A stretch of DNA of 64,000 nucleotides from Trichoplusia ni (lineage: Eukaryota; Arthropoda; Insecta; Lepidoptera; Noctuidae): the NCBI RefSeq assembly GCF_003590095.1, contig NC_039490.1, positions 9,503,834-9,567,833 of the forward strand, given 5' to 3'. Positions 11,556-23,460 of the stretch are shown piece after piece. The stretch's first letter is position 1. The number at the start of each line of letters is the position of its first letter. A program made the position numbers and the translations under genes. Below the pieces are notes generated by a model. That model had not been told where the DNA came from and searched no databases. It saw nothing but the letters and a program-made list of their open reading frames with translations.

Positions 11556-13276
11556 TTGTGACCATTAACATTTTTGTCTTATTAAAGTTCAATTATTTGA
11601 ATAAATAATAACTAATTACTAGGTACAAAGTCTTAACCAGCTGTTATGATAAACTCTACTACTAACATAATGTTATTATTATGATAAGACCTTGTATAAC
11701 AATAAGTCCGTTGACATGCAATCATTGATAAAGAAGTTCCAGTAAAACACAATTAAAACTGAATTAATTAATTAAAATATTGTTTATTAATGATAAAATG
11801 GCGATTGTGAATATCAAAAAACATTTTCAGAGATCAAATTTTCACACATACATACAATATATTTTTAAATAATGTGGCTTCTTGTTATTAAAATAAGTTT
11901 CAACAAAATTAGTTCAGTCGTTCCCGAGATTATCTAACTGTAATGTTTTGCTTAGGCAGGGATCGAAACCGCAACACATCGCCTATTAATATAAGTGGTG
12001 TCTTTGTAGTGACCTATATCACTCGTCTATCCGTGCAGTCAGTATTTTCAAAATTTACATAAGTTTCACAAATAATTTTAAATATATTAAAAGAAAAAAA
12101 AAACGTCAAAAATTTTAACTAGGTTTATCTTCAGATGTTTCAAAATCGCATTTAAAATTTAAATACCAGTTCAGAAGGTGAATATTTAAATAATAATAAA
12201 TCGAAGAATAATTCAGATTTATCCTGTAAACTATATGGTGTAAACTACATGGTGTTAACATAATGCTTAAGTGCACAGATGTGAATAATTTTGTGAAATA
12301 TTTTTTTTTCATAAGATATTACTTGACTTAAACTAAATAAGGATTTCGTCAAAATTAGTATACTTAAGAGACTATTTTTTCACTTAAGTACTACCTACCT
12401 GAGAAAGTCTAAAATTTTTACTTTTTAATTATTATTTTTTAATTTTTACTTGAGTGTAGACTGGTAGATCTATCTTTCCTTAAAAAAGTTATTTATCTTC
12501 ATGTACAGAAATACTATTTTAAACAACATATGTTTACGAATTTTTGTACACTACTGTATTTAAAATTATCATTTTTGTCACATCCTGTATATTGATAAAA
12601 TCATGTCCTTGTCAACTCCGGCGCAGCCATAGTGATTAAGAAATCGGTTCACAATACTCGCATTCAACAAACTGACAACCAACGGTTATCAACGTTCCAT
12701 ATTCGAATTTAAAATTCAAATCCCGAACGCCGTACGTTACGAATTCGTTCTTATATTTTCGAATTTAAGTTCCATTTTTTCGTTTGAGATTCGATTTTTG
12801 AATTTGAAATTTCGATCTGTTTGTGCCCCAGTTTTTGTTGAATTTTAACGGATTTTTTGTGTTCTTTTCTTGAGACTTATTTTTATTCAGTAGTTTTTTT
12901 TTAAAGATGGCTGGATTAGATTATTGTACGTTTTCATTGATCACTTTAATATATTCTGGAACGATTCTTGTTATTGTGAATGTATAAGTAAGATCCTATT
13001 TGTAATAGAAAACATGCTCGTTTTGTAGGAAATAGAGAACAGAGCGGTGATTATTTCCTTATAAGCTGTTTCTATTCATCCGTTACAGACGCAACAGTGT
13101 TTGCTGGTTTATTTTGATTTGAAGACTACAGTTTAATATAACTTCTTATATTTCCACTAGGATGTCTAAACTATGTTTTCTAGCCTTTTCTATTTCACAT
13201 TCAGCCTTTTTCAGATATACATTTAACATTTCAAGAGTGCATGAATCCCCACCAAAAAAAAAAACTGAACTGTCAC
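11556..13276. other. Gene-less AT-rich stretch
   Basis: A tRNA-like, SINE-type segment may lie near 11,945-12,040 (minus), and a Helitron-like fragment near 11,898-11,940. Otherwise only AT-rich DNA. The 65-residue minus-strand frame at 12,115-12,312 lies in very AT-rich sequence without any family hallmark. Confidence 0.4.
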
Positions 13277-13292
13277 TTTGACAGCTGTCAAA
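13277..13292. promoter_or_regulatory. Perfect TTTGACAGCTGTCAAA palindrome
   Basis: A 16-bp perfect palindrome. A GC-richer stretch with GGCGGGAATG and an inverted CCAAT box (ATTGGCT) follows within 120 bp. This looks like a promoter or enhancer core, but no transcript is visible. Confidence 0.4.
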
Positions 13293-15249
13293 CTGTGTAT
13301 TGACTTTAAAGTTTTGATTGGCACGGATTTGAATGGAGGCCTGAGTCTGGGAGCCGCGCTATGCGTCACTTGGCTTGGCGGGAATGAACACGATTGGCTG
13401 CTTCCGCCGACAAATTGACTCGTACGGATGTCCGTCATTGTTGCGTATTTAAAACGTTACTAGTGATGGGACTCGATGCTTTCTGGTTCGACGTTCGAGG
13501 CATGGGAATCGATCGACTGATAGGTACGGATTTTGATGTATATTTTGATGGAAGTTATAGATAGATTATATTTCAAGAAGGACGTTCTTCAGGCACTTTT
13601 AAAACCTTAACAATAATGAATCAAAAATTCTTAATAAAGAAGTAGGTAATAAATATTACTTAAACAGTAATTATTTTTAAGAAATATCGTTTCAATTTTG
13701 AATTCGAGATTGTTATAAATTGATATTATTATTTACAAAGAGCTAAGGGACCGTTGAAGCTGCCATTTCGAGAAAGAGGATAAATTGTTGCCTATTTGTT
13801 ATTCCTTCATATTATTTACAGGAAATAGGCATGCTATAGATTTTGTCCACGTTGAACACGGCTGGGCATGCCACCTTTTTTATGAAAGAAATGAAGGAAT
13901 TATTTTTGCTCATAAAATAGAAAATATATTTTGATGAATTTTAAAATGCAATCAGTTTTAATTTGTGCTATCCCTGTCACTCTAAAAAGGAAAATAGAGA
14001 TAGAAATACAATCAACAACTATTCTTAGTTGTATTTAAGTGTGTAGATGTCGATTTAATAAGCAATTAATACGCACGACATTTTTAACGTTAAAACAGTT
14101 CTTTTTACATTGAGCTATATAATTTTCTAAATAACATGGCATATTCCAGTTTCTTAAACCCTCTGCTTACAACCCTTATATAAGAAATAAAAACAACAAT
14201 AACAACAATTCAAAAAACGAATCAAACCAAAAACAATTACTTACAGCAAAACCGTTAACAATAGCTCCTTAAAAAAAGAACACATTCAAATTTGAATCTC
14301 GAATGCGGCCTCCATTTTGGAAATTAGAGTTTTTTTTAATTAAAAAGGTCGTTCTACGCTATGATCGTGCTTTGTCATCTGTTTTTTTATTTTTTTTATT
14401 TACTTTTTCAGTAGAATATTTACAGTGCTCGGTAATTATGAGAATGGACGGTTTGGAAGGCTTTCGTCGTTGCCTAAGTGAGGTCAAGTGCCCTGAAAAT
14501 GTGCTTACTGAAAATAATTATTTGTATTTTTGAACTAACAATTGTTTATGAGTTTGCCTGTGGACAGATTATTCTTTAAAATTACAATAGAAAGTTATGA
14601 TTTTTTATTGATTCTTTTAATAATCCATTAATTCTCTTGGTATTTGCCCAGTTGTGGGCTAAGGTGGTAAGGTTTTAGCTTTTCCGTCTCTTGCCGAAAA
14701 AAATCCTGTCTAGGTTAATAATAGCCTTTAAGTCTAAATTCGTATTTATGAAGCTATTTCATATTGCTTATATAATTCTTTAATTATACGTGGAACTATT
14801 CAAGGCCTAAATTCTTATCGTTTTGAGGTCAGCCCTTCCTATCTTTATCGGGTTCCGGTATACAAATATACACACATACTATTATTATAATCAGAAGTTT
14901 TTATACACCGGATGTAGTTGGGATTTTGCGGTTACATTTGTCAAAAATAATTGGAATGTTCCTAACTTTATTGATTTTAGTTTAAAGTTCATACAAAAAA
15001 TTTATCGCGAATAATCGGCAAAAGTAATCGATTATAATTTAAATTTGAATTCCCTCAATCCGAAAGTGATGGTCAGTTTTTATTTCTTCTATTTTACCGA
15101 AGAGGCTATCTATCCAGATATTACTATTTAATATTTATAATTGAATCTTAAGAAAGGTAATTTATCCCTATTATAAACTTTATATAATAACTACCTAATA
15201 TTAAAAAGCTAACCTTACCTATTCATCAAAATCAGTTACAAAATCAAAA
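13293..15249. other. Gene-less AT-rich stretch
   Basis: Short open frames at 14,303-14,533 and 14,823-15,014 are low-complexity, lysine/phenylalanine/tyrosine-rich translations of AT-rich DNA. I see no splice sites or motifs to support them. Confidence 0.4.
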
Positions 15250-15405
15250 AACAACTGTCAAAACATTCAACCAATGCTTTCAAATAAAGAACCAATATGG
15301 CCGCCGTTCCCGATCACCCGATTGGCGAGATTAGCCGATATTTGTCAGTACGTCGGTAACAGAATCAAGATTCGAATTTCGAATCGATGTTGGCGGGAAA
15401 GATAA
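15250..15405 (+). promoter_or_regulatory. Composite motif module (TGTCAAA, ATGGCCGCC, GGCGGGAAA)
   Basis: Within 155 bp: ACTGTCAAAAC, ATATGGCCGCCG, a CCGATTGGCGAG segment and ATCGATGTTGGCGGGAAAG. ATGGCCGCC resembles YY1/Pho-type sites and TTGGCGGGAAA resembles E2F sites. The same set recurs at 39,331-39,416 and in part at 50,072-50,125. Function is inferred. Confidence 0.4.
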
Positions 15406-16763
15406 ATTGTAGGGTTTGCTACTGGCAGCTCAATTTGATATTATTTTTTTAAGATAACCGTTTGGTTCGTTTTGAAAATGGAATTGTAGTGTCCGGGAAT
15501 TAAATTGTGGAGTATATAAAGTTGAAATTTATTTTTTTCATTAGTGCATCAGACATTGTCATTAATTTTGAGTTCCTCTAATTAATCTGTCTGCATCAAA
15601 AAGAAATGTATCAAATAAGTTTCAGAGAAAAAAAATAGGACTGGAAAATTGATGTTGTCCTGTTCTCAGACCTACCCAATATGCACATAAAATATCATGA
15701 GAATCGGTCGAGCCGTTTCGGAGGTGTTATTAGATTTAGATGCATTTCACCAAGCTATGAGTTACTGTTCTGTTTAAAGGTAGTGCCAATTCATGTAAAA
15801 GAAATATTGTCCAGATAACTCGATAAAATTAATATTAGATATAAAGACAACCACATAAATAGCAATAAAGACAATACAAACAGTGTGTTTTTGTATCGAA
15901 ATATAAATGTCATAGATGTTCCTGTTCACTGGCCTCTATTATAGAACGCAGGGAGGAATATTCTCAAAAATATTTTTTTTTTGTGACTGTTTGAGTGATT
16001 TGATTTTGTATTGTGTTGTGAAAAACAAGGTTATAAATAGACAGATGGAGGTTCCATAGGCGTTATTTTATTTTCTCAGAAGTAAGTATATTCATCTTGA
16101 AGAATTTTAACTAAATACAAAAAGTCCACTACGGCGTCAAACGAAATATCCTGCAATTGTTTTCATACGTTAGCAAACCTCTCCCTGGCTGATCTTGAAT
16201 CTGGCTCCTGGCGGCTTTAAGCCTAGCACAGGCCTGACTTGACCTGTGTACCTGACTAGATAGTCAGTCCCCAGTCTAGCATACTATAAGTACCAATAAA
16301 AGATAGAAATTAATTACCTACTAACCTGTCACGAAAAAATACTTTTAAGAAGTGGATTACCGATTTCCAAAATTACAAAAAAAAAAAACAAAAAACCGTA
16401 GCAAACCCCAGTCGAGCGTATTCTAATACAGGCCACCGTTCCTAGATACGCCATTAGCGGCAAAATTGGGGTCAACTGTTGTTTGCCCATTCGCCTCGTT
16501 ACGGCGGCCATGTCTGAAATAATTTGGAAATGGAACGCGGTTCGGCGGGAGCGCTCGACATTGGCTGTTTAGGGCTGTGTGCTTTTTTTTTTTAAGTGGC
16601 CAAGCAATGAATTGGGCATTTGGTATTTCATACTCTGCCAATTGTGGTTGAGTGTATTAATTTGTTTTTTTTTGTCTGCTTGTTCGTGTTGTGACGTTTA
16701 TGTTTTACTGGCGTTTGCTCTGCGGCTTGTCCGTTACAAATCAAAAATGATACCACATTAAAT

Positions 16764-17066
16764 CGGTATAAAAACTATCCTATGTGTTATTCCTGCTTAC
16801 AAACTATCTGTGAACCAAGTTTCGTCTAAATCAGTTCTGTGGTTTTTGCGTAAAAGAGGAACAAAGTACAAACGGACACCATTGCGCGTCTATAACATTT
16901 GTAGGATTTCGTTTCTTTGTTAGAATGAGACTTGGCTAAGCTATGTGTTAATCTAAAGCGTCAGCTACCTCCTTACAGAATTTAATCGAAATCGGTCCAG
17001 CCGTTTGGGTGTAAAGCGGTTACAAATATACACATTCACTTTCGCATTTTGATAATTAGTGTAGTA
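16764..17066 (-). mobile_element. Helitron-like fragments, family B
   Basis: Contains two tandem pieces with typical text, AAACTATCTGTGAACCAAGT and a following TTTCGTCTAAATCAG, then AATCGAAATCGGTCCAGCCG and ATATACACATTCACTTTCGC. The wording matches the reverse complement of the element at 17,277-17,495. Ends are eroded. Confidence 0.55.
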
Positions 17067-17276
17067 AAAACTATATTAAAAATTTGACTTTATATGTTAC
17101 AAATGTTACCATACTGTGTATGATGAGCTATGTATGTAATATTAATAACATACAATGATCTCCAATAAAATCACGGACGGTCCAAAGTTCGATTCGAGAT
17201 GAGCACGTTTTTAAATTAAACACAAGTATCATTCGCATGCGGTATCTTCACACTACTAAATATTGAAACTAGAGTA

Positions 17277-17495
17277 TCCCTACTAATATTATAAATTCGA
17301 AAGTAACTCTGACTGTCTGTCTGTTACGCTTTCACGTCTAAACCACTGAACTGATTGTAATGAAATTTGGTACAGAGATAGAGTTGACCTTGAGAAAGAA
17401 CATAGGATAGTTTTTATCTCGGACTTTTGAGGAGTTCTCTTGGAAACGCGATATAACCGACCACGACGCGGGCGAAGCTGCGGGCGAAAAGCTAG
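17277..17495 (+). mobile_element. Non-autonomous Helitron-like element, family B
   Basis: Begins TCCCTACTAATATTATAAAT and ends GGGCGAAAAGCTAG before T. The 3' end carries a GCGGGCGAAGCTGCGGG hairpin-like segment. Decayed relatives are at 42,134, 48,097 and 63,031 (minus). Confidence 0.75.
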
Positions 17496-17556
17496 TAATA
17501 TATATTCTTTTAATTTTCGGAACTTTTGCGTTTATAATATTAAGGAGGATTAGTAG

Positions 17557-17602
17557 GTATGTATGTATGTATGTATGTATGTATGTATGTATGTATGTAT
17601 GT
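17557..17602 (+). repeat. (GTAT)n microsatellite
   Basis: About eleven uninterrupted GTAT units lying about 60 bp after a Helitron-like insertion. Confidence 0.97.
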
Positions 17603-17819
17603 TATACCTAGTATAAATAATGATAAGAAAACTTGTATAGCAATAATCAGCTAATTTTATTTAAAGATAATTTTAATGGTGTATACATATTATTTATATT
17701 TTTATCCTGGTTTCCGCTAACAAGGAGGAAATCGTTTGAAAAATTGGTATTTTTGTTTAGTTATAGTAACAGTTAGTTAATATTTAAAACGGTAGACTTT
17801 TTCAAATTAATAACACTAG

Positions 17820-17930
17820 CCTGTAACTGTCCCACTGCAGGCCTCTCATAGGGAGAACGAGCATTGATCACCACGCTTGTGAGCTGCCCCACGGTTGGGC
17901 GCCATTACCGAAGCTGTTAATAACACCAAG
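17820..17930 (-). repeat. Single inverted copy of the 110-bp minisatellite unit
   Basis: The reverse complement contains GTGTTATTAACAGCTTCGG, GGGGCAGCTCACAAGCG and AGGCCTGCAGTGGGACAGTT, matching one unit of the array at 11,171-11,555. It shows that the unit also exists dispersed as a single copy. Confidence 0.85.
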
Positions 17931-18269
17931 TCACTAATTTATTATATATTTCTAAAATAGCTTATAGATTAGATATAACGGCGACTTAATTTTAAGTTAC
18001 CTTTGAGTATTACCTACACTAATAATTATACCTCCAAAAGTTCCTTTTCCAACCAGATTTGCAACTAATAATATTTGCGGACCCCTAAAAATACCGTTAC
18101 GGCTTTTGTTGTTTTACAATGGGTTCCGCCTATTGGGCGACTCGCAGCTGCAGAAACTTATTGTAAGTGAAATAATAGTCACCTATCGAGTTATGATCGA
18201 GACGACAAATGTTAGGGGTCTGAGTGGCTTTAAATTGTTTTTTGATTTACAAAAACTGGTTTTTCGGCT

Positions 18270-18425
18270 GATTTTTTGGGGTTCCGTAACCAGTTAAAAA
18301 CGGAAAAATATTTCTGAGGCCTGTCTGTCCGTCACCACCTTAAAAACTGTGATAGGTAGACAATTGAAAAGTATATTGGTGAAGTATTACTGTTATACAA
18401 AAATGTCTGTAAAGTCGCATTTCAC
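18270..18425 (+). repeat. GGTTCCGTA-type dispersed repeat
   Basis: Has GGGGTTCCGTAACC, CTGTCTGTCCGTCACCA and a GATAGGTAGACAATTGAAA segment, typical of a very common lepidopteran repeat. Relatives occur at 32,434 (minus), 35,690 (minus), 51,897 and 59,870. It abuts a MITE at 18,434. Confidence 0.6.
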
Positions 18426-18433
18426 TCATGCAT

Positions 18434-18753
18434 AATAGGGATGATGACAATTTTTTTTGCAGTGTCCGTCTTGTAGTTTTTTGTATAATAATGGATACGT
18501 ATTTTTTAATTTGTCCCGCAAACATAAATTGACCAAATTACAGTGAATGAAACTTACGCGTGACGTCACGATTGAGTATAAATTTTACTCTATCGTTACG
18601 TCACAAGCCCCCTCTCCTAAACTTTAAAGCAGTTAATCTTTGTCAATTCTAGTTTTTCTGAGAAAGGAAAAAATACGTGTCTCATACTTTTCAATTACCT
18701 AACTGGGGGACTAATGAGATTTTTTCTTTTTATACCCAGTCATCATCCCTATT
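18434..18753 (+). mobile_element. MITE with AATAGGGATGATGAC ends (copy 1, complete)
   Basis: A 320-bp element with perfect 15-bp inverted ends (AATAGGGATGATGAC and GTCATCATCCCTATT). The middle holds a large imperfect palindrome with TGACGTCACGAT on one side and ATCGTTACGTCA on the other. No target duplication is obvious, so the superfamily is open. An inverted copy lies 2.6 kb away at 21,350. Confidence 0.85.
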
Positions 18754-18952
18754 AGGTATGAAAAATTAGACCAGTTTAATATCATCTCACTTTTGAAGAC
18801 CTAATGTGTTAATAATTAAATTCAAGGCCATGTTTAAGAATGTTTTACTGTTGAGAACAAATGCTCATTAAGAAAATCTGACATTTTAAAATTTGATACA
18901 AAATTTAACAAGCTTTGACTACAGTTATTTCGTATAAACAATATAGGTACAA

Positions 18953-19182
18953 TCTATACTAATAATATAAAGCTAAAAAGTTTGTTTGTTTGTTTGAACG
19001 CGCTAATCTTAGGAACTACTGGTCCGAACTGAATTTTTTTTTTGTGTTGAATAGATCATTCATCGAAGAATGCTTTAGGGTATAAATCATCACGCTGCGA
19101 CTAATAAGAGCGAAGATACAATGGAAAATGTGAAAAAAACAGGGCATCTACCCACGGGGACGAAGTCGCGGGCAACAGCTAG
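18953..19182 (+). mobile_element. Helitron-like element, family A
   Basis: Starts TCTATACTAATAATATAAAG and ends GGGCAACAGCTAG, with A before and T after. The 3' hairpin is a variant (ACGGGGACGAAGTCGCGG). Confidence 0.8.
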
Positions 19183-19200
19183 TATACAATAATATTTCAC

Positions 19201-19467
19201 AACTTCTACACAACGCCATCTAGTCTCAAACTAGAGACTGGCCTGTTGGTCTCGTGGTTAGTGGCCCTAACTGCTATACCGGAGGACATCGCTTCGATTT
19301 CCACCCAGGAAAAATGTTGGGTGACGAGCACGATCATTTGTTCTGTGTCTGGGTATTTATCTATAATTTGTATGTATTTAGAAATATATAAGTATGTTTG
19401 TCAATTGTCTAGTACTCATAATACAAGCTCTGCTTAGTTTGAGACTAGATGGCGTTGTGTGAAAGTT
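19201..19467 (+). mobile_element. tRNA-headed element flanked by 32-bp inverted repeats
   Basis: Left arm 19,201-19,232 and right arm 19,436-19,467 are inverted copies matching at 30 of 32 bases. Inside is a SINE-like body: GTGGTTAGTGGCCC resembles an A box and TTCGATTTCCACCCAGG a B box, and the body continues through GTTCTGTGTCTGGGTATTT. Each arm contains CTAGATGGCG. A SINE body bracketed by inverted ends is odd; it may be a SINE inserted next to, or fused with, a foldback-like end. Confidence 0.6.
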
Positions 19468-19789
19468 GGAATATTATGAGTGTTTCGAATGCCGTACTAA
19501 CTCGATTTCAATTCTGCTGGCAACCTACTGGTGCTAAAATACGGTGAAATCGAAGGTACATCTTGAAGGCCAATATCTTCAAATCTTGTACCGTAAGAAA
19601 GCCACAAAGAGGCCCTCGATACACTGGAATACCTTTGAGAACCTCTTTTGGGCTTAGCAACGAAAAAACCCGGTCAAGTGTGAAACGCGGTTGCGAATGG
19701 TGGGTTCTTTACTTTGTATACCTATAAATAATGAAAAAGTATGAGCATGTAAGGGTAAGTTTGAAAGTGGCACCGGTTACAGAATAATA

Positions 19790-19965
19790 AATTAAAAAAA
19801 TCGAAATACCCATGTTTTTAAAGGTCATTCCATTAAAATTTTATCAAAATCGGTCCTGAGGTTTTTTTTATTGTAAATTGCATTGTCATCGAGTTTGAAG
19901 CTACCCTGTAAATTTCAGCCTGCTAGCTCATCGGGAAGTGAATTTCTTCTTCAAACATTTCCAGG
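19790..19965 (+). repeat. Inverted repeat pair Z, left copy
   Basis: Contains AAATACCCATGTTTTTAAAG, CATTAAAATTTTATCAAAAT, AATTGCATTGTCATC and GTTTGAAGCTACCCTG. The segment recurs in reverse complement at 20,495-20,680, with roughly 530 bp between. Confidence 0.7.
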
Positions 19966-20085
19966 AGCAACAGCGATAATTTTTCTGCATCTTTTTGCAA
20001 AATGTAATATTGACGTTTAAAAAAATTGGCAGGAATATCTGCTGTAATGTGTTCGCAAATAAATACAAAAAGATATAAGCGAATT

Positions 20086-20157
20086 TCGGGATTTGAACCT
20101 ACGATCTTTAGCTTGGCAGTCCAGCGGTCTTACCACTAGGCTATCACTACTGTAAGA
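20086..20157 (-). repeat. tRNA-like head of a SINE
   Basis: On the minus strand it reads GCCTAGTGGTAAGACCGCTG (A-box-like) and then GTAGGTTCAAATCCCG (B box). It lacks a convincing acceptor stem, so I call it a tRNA-derived SINE head or tRNA relic rather than a working tRNA. Confidence 0.55.
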
Positions 20158-20494
20158 AATAAAAATTGAATTAATATATTAAAAGTAGACAATTCACTGT
20201 TTAGCACAGGAAGTCACCATAAGTCCTTTTATCCCATTATAACCACATCTGTTAAAGGTTTATGAAACACGGTCCCATCTTGACACATGGGTACAACAAA
20301 ATGGCGGATACATTACGTCATTCTCAGCTGGTGTTACTATTAAATGTGAAGATTCATTATAATGTGTCATCATTTTAAAACATGAATTAAGATCGCGACT
20401 TAAACTAAAGAAGATTTTAAGTTAATTTCTAACATAACAATACATATTTGTTTGTTTGTCGTTCCGGTTTTTTGTATTTGTTTTATGTAACTCA

Positions 20495-20680
20495 ATTTTG
20501 AGGCACTTCTCGATAAGCTAGCAGTCTGAAACTTTCAGTGTAGCTTCAAACCTGATGACAATGCAATTTTCAACGATAAAACGGTTGGACTGATTTCGAT
20601 AAAATTTTAATGGAGTGACATTTAAAAACGTGGGTATTTAGATTTATTAAATGTATTTTTGTTTTATCCAACCAGTTTTA
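20495..20680 (-). repeat. Inverted repeat pair Z, right copy
   Basis: Reverse complement partner of 19,790-19,965, with GCTAGCAGTCTGAAACTTTC and GATGACAATGCAATTTT. It is followed at 20,685-20,770 by another dispersed phrase (CCACAAACAGCACGTCAAAC) that also appears near 6,430 and 52,430. Confidence 0.7.
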
Positions 20681-21349
20681 GAACTTTCGCTCTAACCGTT
20701 CCGGGGCTATGATGCCACAAACAGCACGTCAAACTTATAATAAACCTTTTTGCATCTGTGGTCTAAAAGAGGGGTAATTTTAAACTTGTATGTATGTTAT
20801 ATCTACGTAACAACTTGGTCGTTAGTTGTCAGTCTAAAGTTACCCAATTTTATTATCAATCGGAGTGTTATCACTGTATGAAGGCCACTTGTTATCAGTC
20901 AAACGCGGGCGTGATATCTTGTATTTGATAATATAACATTTGTATTGGATTTTTTTGAATCGAATTTTGTTGGAATTTGTGTTGTACATGTATGTTCTAA
21001 GCTTGGATTGAGACTGGTATTTTGGTAAACGAAATTATAAGTGCTAATTCGTGCAGTGGATCAATAAAACCAACTTAAAAATGAAGGAGGTTGTCAATTC
21101 TTTTATATTTTGTTGGTTTTTTTATGTTTGTAACATTGGAACTTAGTACGGGATGAACTGAATTTGTTTATTCTTATTTAATTGACATGAAATATACTCA
21201 ATACTTTTACTGCATTCCACATCTTGGGTGGTAAAACTTATAAATAGGTCGTAACAAGGACCCTGTCGGGCACGGCAAATAAGTAGTTATCAAATTGTTT
21301 CCCTATGGTCTAATAAATTTCATCCAGTTTGGCGCAGCAGTTTTTACAC

Positions 21350-21662
21350 AATAGGGATGATGACTGGGTATTAAAAGAAAAATCTCATTAGTCCCTCAGT
21401 TAGATAATTGAAAAGTATTAGACACGTATTTTTTCCTTTTTCAGGAAAACTAGAATTGATAAAGATTAACTGCTTCAAAGTTTAGGAGAGGGGGCTTGTG
21501 ACGTAACGATAGAGTAAAATTTATACTCAATCGTGACGTCACGCGTAAGTTTCATTCACTGTAATTTGGTCAATTTATGTTTGCGGGACGAATTAAAAAA
21601 TACGTATCCATTATTATACAAAAAACTATAAGACGTCCGTCTTATAGTTTGCAAAAAAAATT
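21350..21662 (-). mobile_element. MITE (copy 2, one end truncated)
   Basis: Reverse-oriented copy of the 320-bp MITE. The AATAGGGATGATGAC end is at 21,350, and the CRE-like palindrome is retained. The far end breaks off near 21,662, where a local 13-bp perfect inverted repeat (AAACTATAAGACG, arms 21,623-21,635 and 21,638-21,650) has replaced the normal sequence. Confidence 0.85.
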
Positions 21663-21964
21663 AAAACAATTATACATAAGAAAATTATATGTAGGAATAT
21701 TATTTGTTGTTTTTCGTGAGGGGAGGGACCCACTTATAATAATTTGATGTTCCCATTTCAACAATGATTTAGCGAAAATGTTAAGTTGGCCCTTATATCA
21801 TAGTAGTGATAAAATTAATGGGTTTTCTATTAAATATATTTAAGTAATATGTAAAAAATATACTGTATAAGTGAGTTTCGTTTTGGTTTGCTGGTTTTAT
21901 TTTCGACTTCGATATGGAGAGGGTTTTTAATTTTTATATTAGAGCCTATATTTCTTTTGTTTGC

Positions 21965-22165
21965 TTTTAGTGGTTAATGGCCCTGAATGCCGTTGTCATG
22001 GATTCGGTTCCCACCCAGGATAAATGTTTGTGTGATAAGCACGATCATTTTGTTCTGTGTCTGGGTGTAATTTATCTATATTATGTAAGTATTTAAAAAT
22101 ATATAAGTATGTTTATGAGTTGTCTAGTGCTCATAATACAAGTTTTTCTAACTTTGAGACTGTTA
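21965..22165 (+). repeat. SINE-like element related to the 19.2-kb copy
   Basis: Shows TTAGTGGTTAATGGCCCTGA (A-box region), ATTCGGTTCCCACCCAGG (B-box region), GTTCTGTGTCTGGGTGT and the GTTGTCTAGTGCTCATAATA tail phrase. It stops within the end repeat (TTTGAGACTG). Confidence 0.7.
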
Positions 22166-22169
22166 TAGT

Positions 22170-23270
22170 AAAAATTGTTTTACCTTAAATATATATTATT
22201 CTTTTCAACAACTATATATAAATACTCTAACTTAAACATGTGGATAACAAGCCCTACAACCCAAAAACCACCCTATTGACTGCCACCTAAGGTACAAAAT
22301 CTAATAATTATTCAAATATATGGTACATAAAAAATCTTGAATGAATGGGGAGAGTATAATTCTAAATAAACTAAGGATATAGTTCTATTGTGTGACACAA
22401 TACACCCGGATGTAGGATCTGCAGCTGTTTGCTATGGTGACAATATGATCCCGGTTTTAGAAGACTGACGAACGGACAGATTTTTTATTTTTAGGTATTT
22501 TGAACGTTTTTGGCTGTAATTTTGTGTTAATGTGTAATGGTTTTGAAAAAAATATTATTAAAACATGCTTATTTTGTGGTTTTCAATATAAGATTTCTCA
22601 TGTAGTTCATACATGGTATTATTCCAAAGTAAAATTTGTTAAATATTGGAAACGGCGTAACGACTGAAATTTTTGACGTTTCATCATAATTATCAAACAA
22701 TCATTTATAAAATGTTTTATTCATTAACTTTTTCGAAATTTACATTACGGAAAAATATACAAGTATTTTATTTTCATATTTAAAATATAACAGACTTCTG
22801 CCTACCCAGTTTTTATAGACAGACGCAATAAAACACATGTATTAGATAAAAACGATAGACCTACATGGGAATGTTGATTCACCCACAGCTGTGTCCGGTC
22901 TTATCTTAAAGCACTATGAATTGACTGTCTTAGTTATTATTATATCTGCTGTCTCTGTCCCACTTTGGGCCTAACTTATTTAATTTTCTTCTATCTCTCT
23001 CTTTAGTATAGACTTGAATATCTTTCTATTTATTGGAGGACTATAGCTAGTTACTGTAACTATTATTAAAGTTAATTATGCGAATAAAATCTAAAACCTT
23101 TAATTCCTGATATAGGTCGATGTGTGTGTCGGTTTCGCCGGATCCAATCCTGCGTTACCATGGCAACCACACGCAACATATTTATTTGAGTCTGGAGGCG
23201 ATGGACGAGTTAAGCAGCCATTTAAAAATGACACTAAGCTAAGTGACGTTGAAGACGTTATTTTACCTAT
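22170..23270. other. Gene-less AT-rich stretch
   Basis: No gene or bounded element seen. A LINE- or SINE-derived phrase may lie near 22,935-23,000. Confidence 0.4.
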
Positions 23271-23274
23271 TTAT

Positions 23275-23460
23275 TTATATGCGAACGGCCGAGTGGTATG
23301 TGTCACCACGCCAAACCCACTATGCTTAACGTGACGCGGGGCCCATGTACGCGTAGCGCAAGCATTGGTATGAACCAAAAATGCTTGTTCTGATTCTGGG
23401 TGTCTTTGTCAAGTGCTTGTGACTTGGATGCTTGTATAACTCCCGACACGAGAATGACTG
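23275..23460 (+). repeat. SINE-like element, second type
   Basis: Has CGGCCGAGTGGTATGTG (A-box-like), ATGCTTGTTCTGATTCTGGG, GTGCTTGTGACTTGG and CCCGACACGAGAATGA. Related text occurs at 57,299 (minus) and 62,700. The 70-residue frame at 23,122-23,334 runs partly into it and is not supported as a gene. Confidence 0.55.

Noticed and set aside
17557..17602. Regular spacing suggesting a CRISPR-like array
   Set aside because: It is a simple (GTAT)n microsatellite with no spacers; the 110-bp minisatellite also lacks unique spacers. This is nuclear eukaryotic DNA.
20086..20157. Possible tRNA gene on the minus strand
   Set aside because: A and B boxes are present, but acceptor and anticodon stems do not pair well; best read as a SINE head. 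The same applies to 47,885-47,950 and 63,735-63,812.
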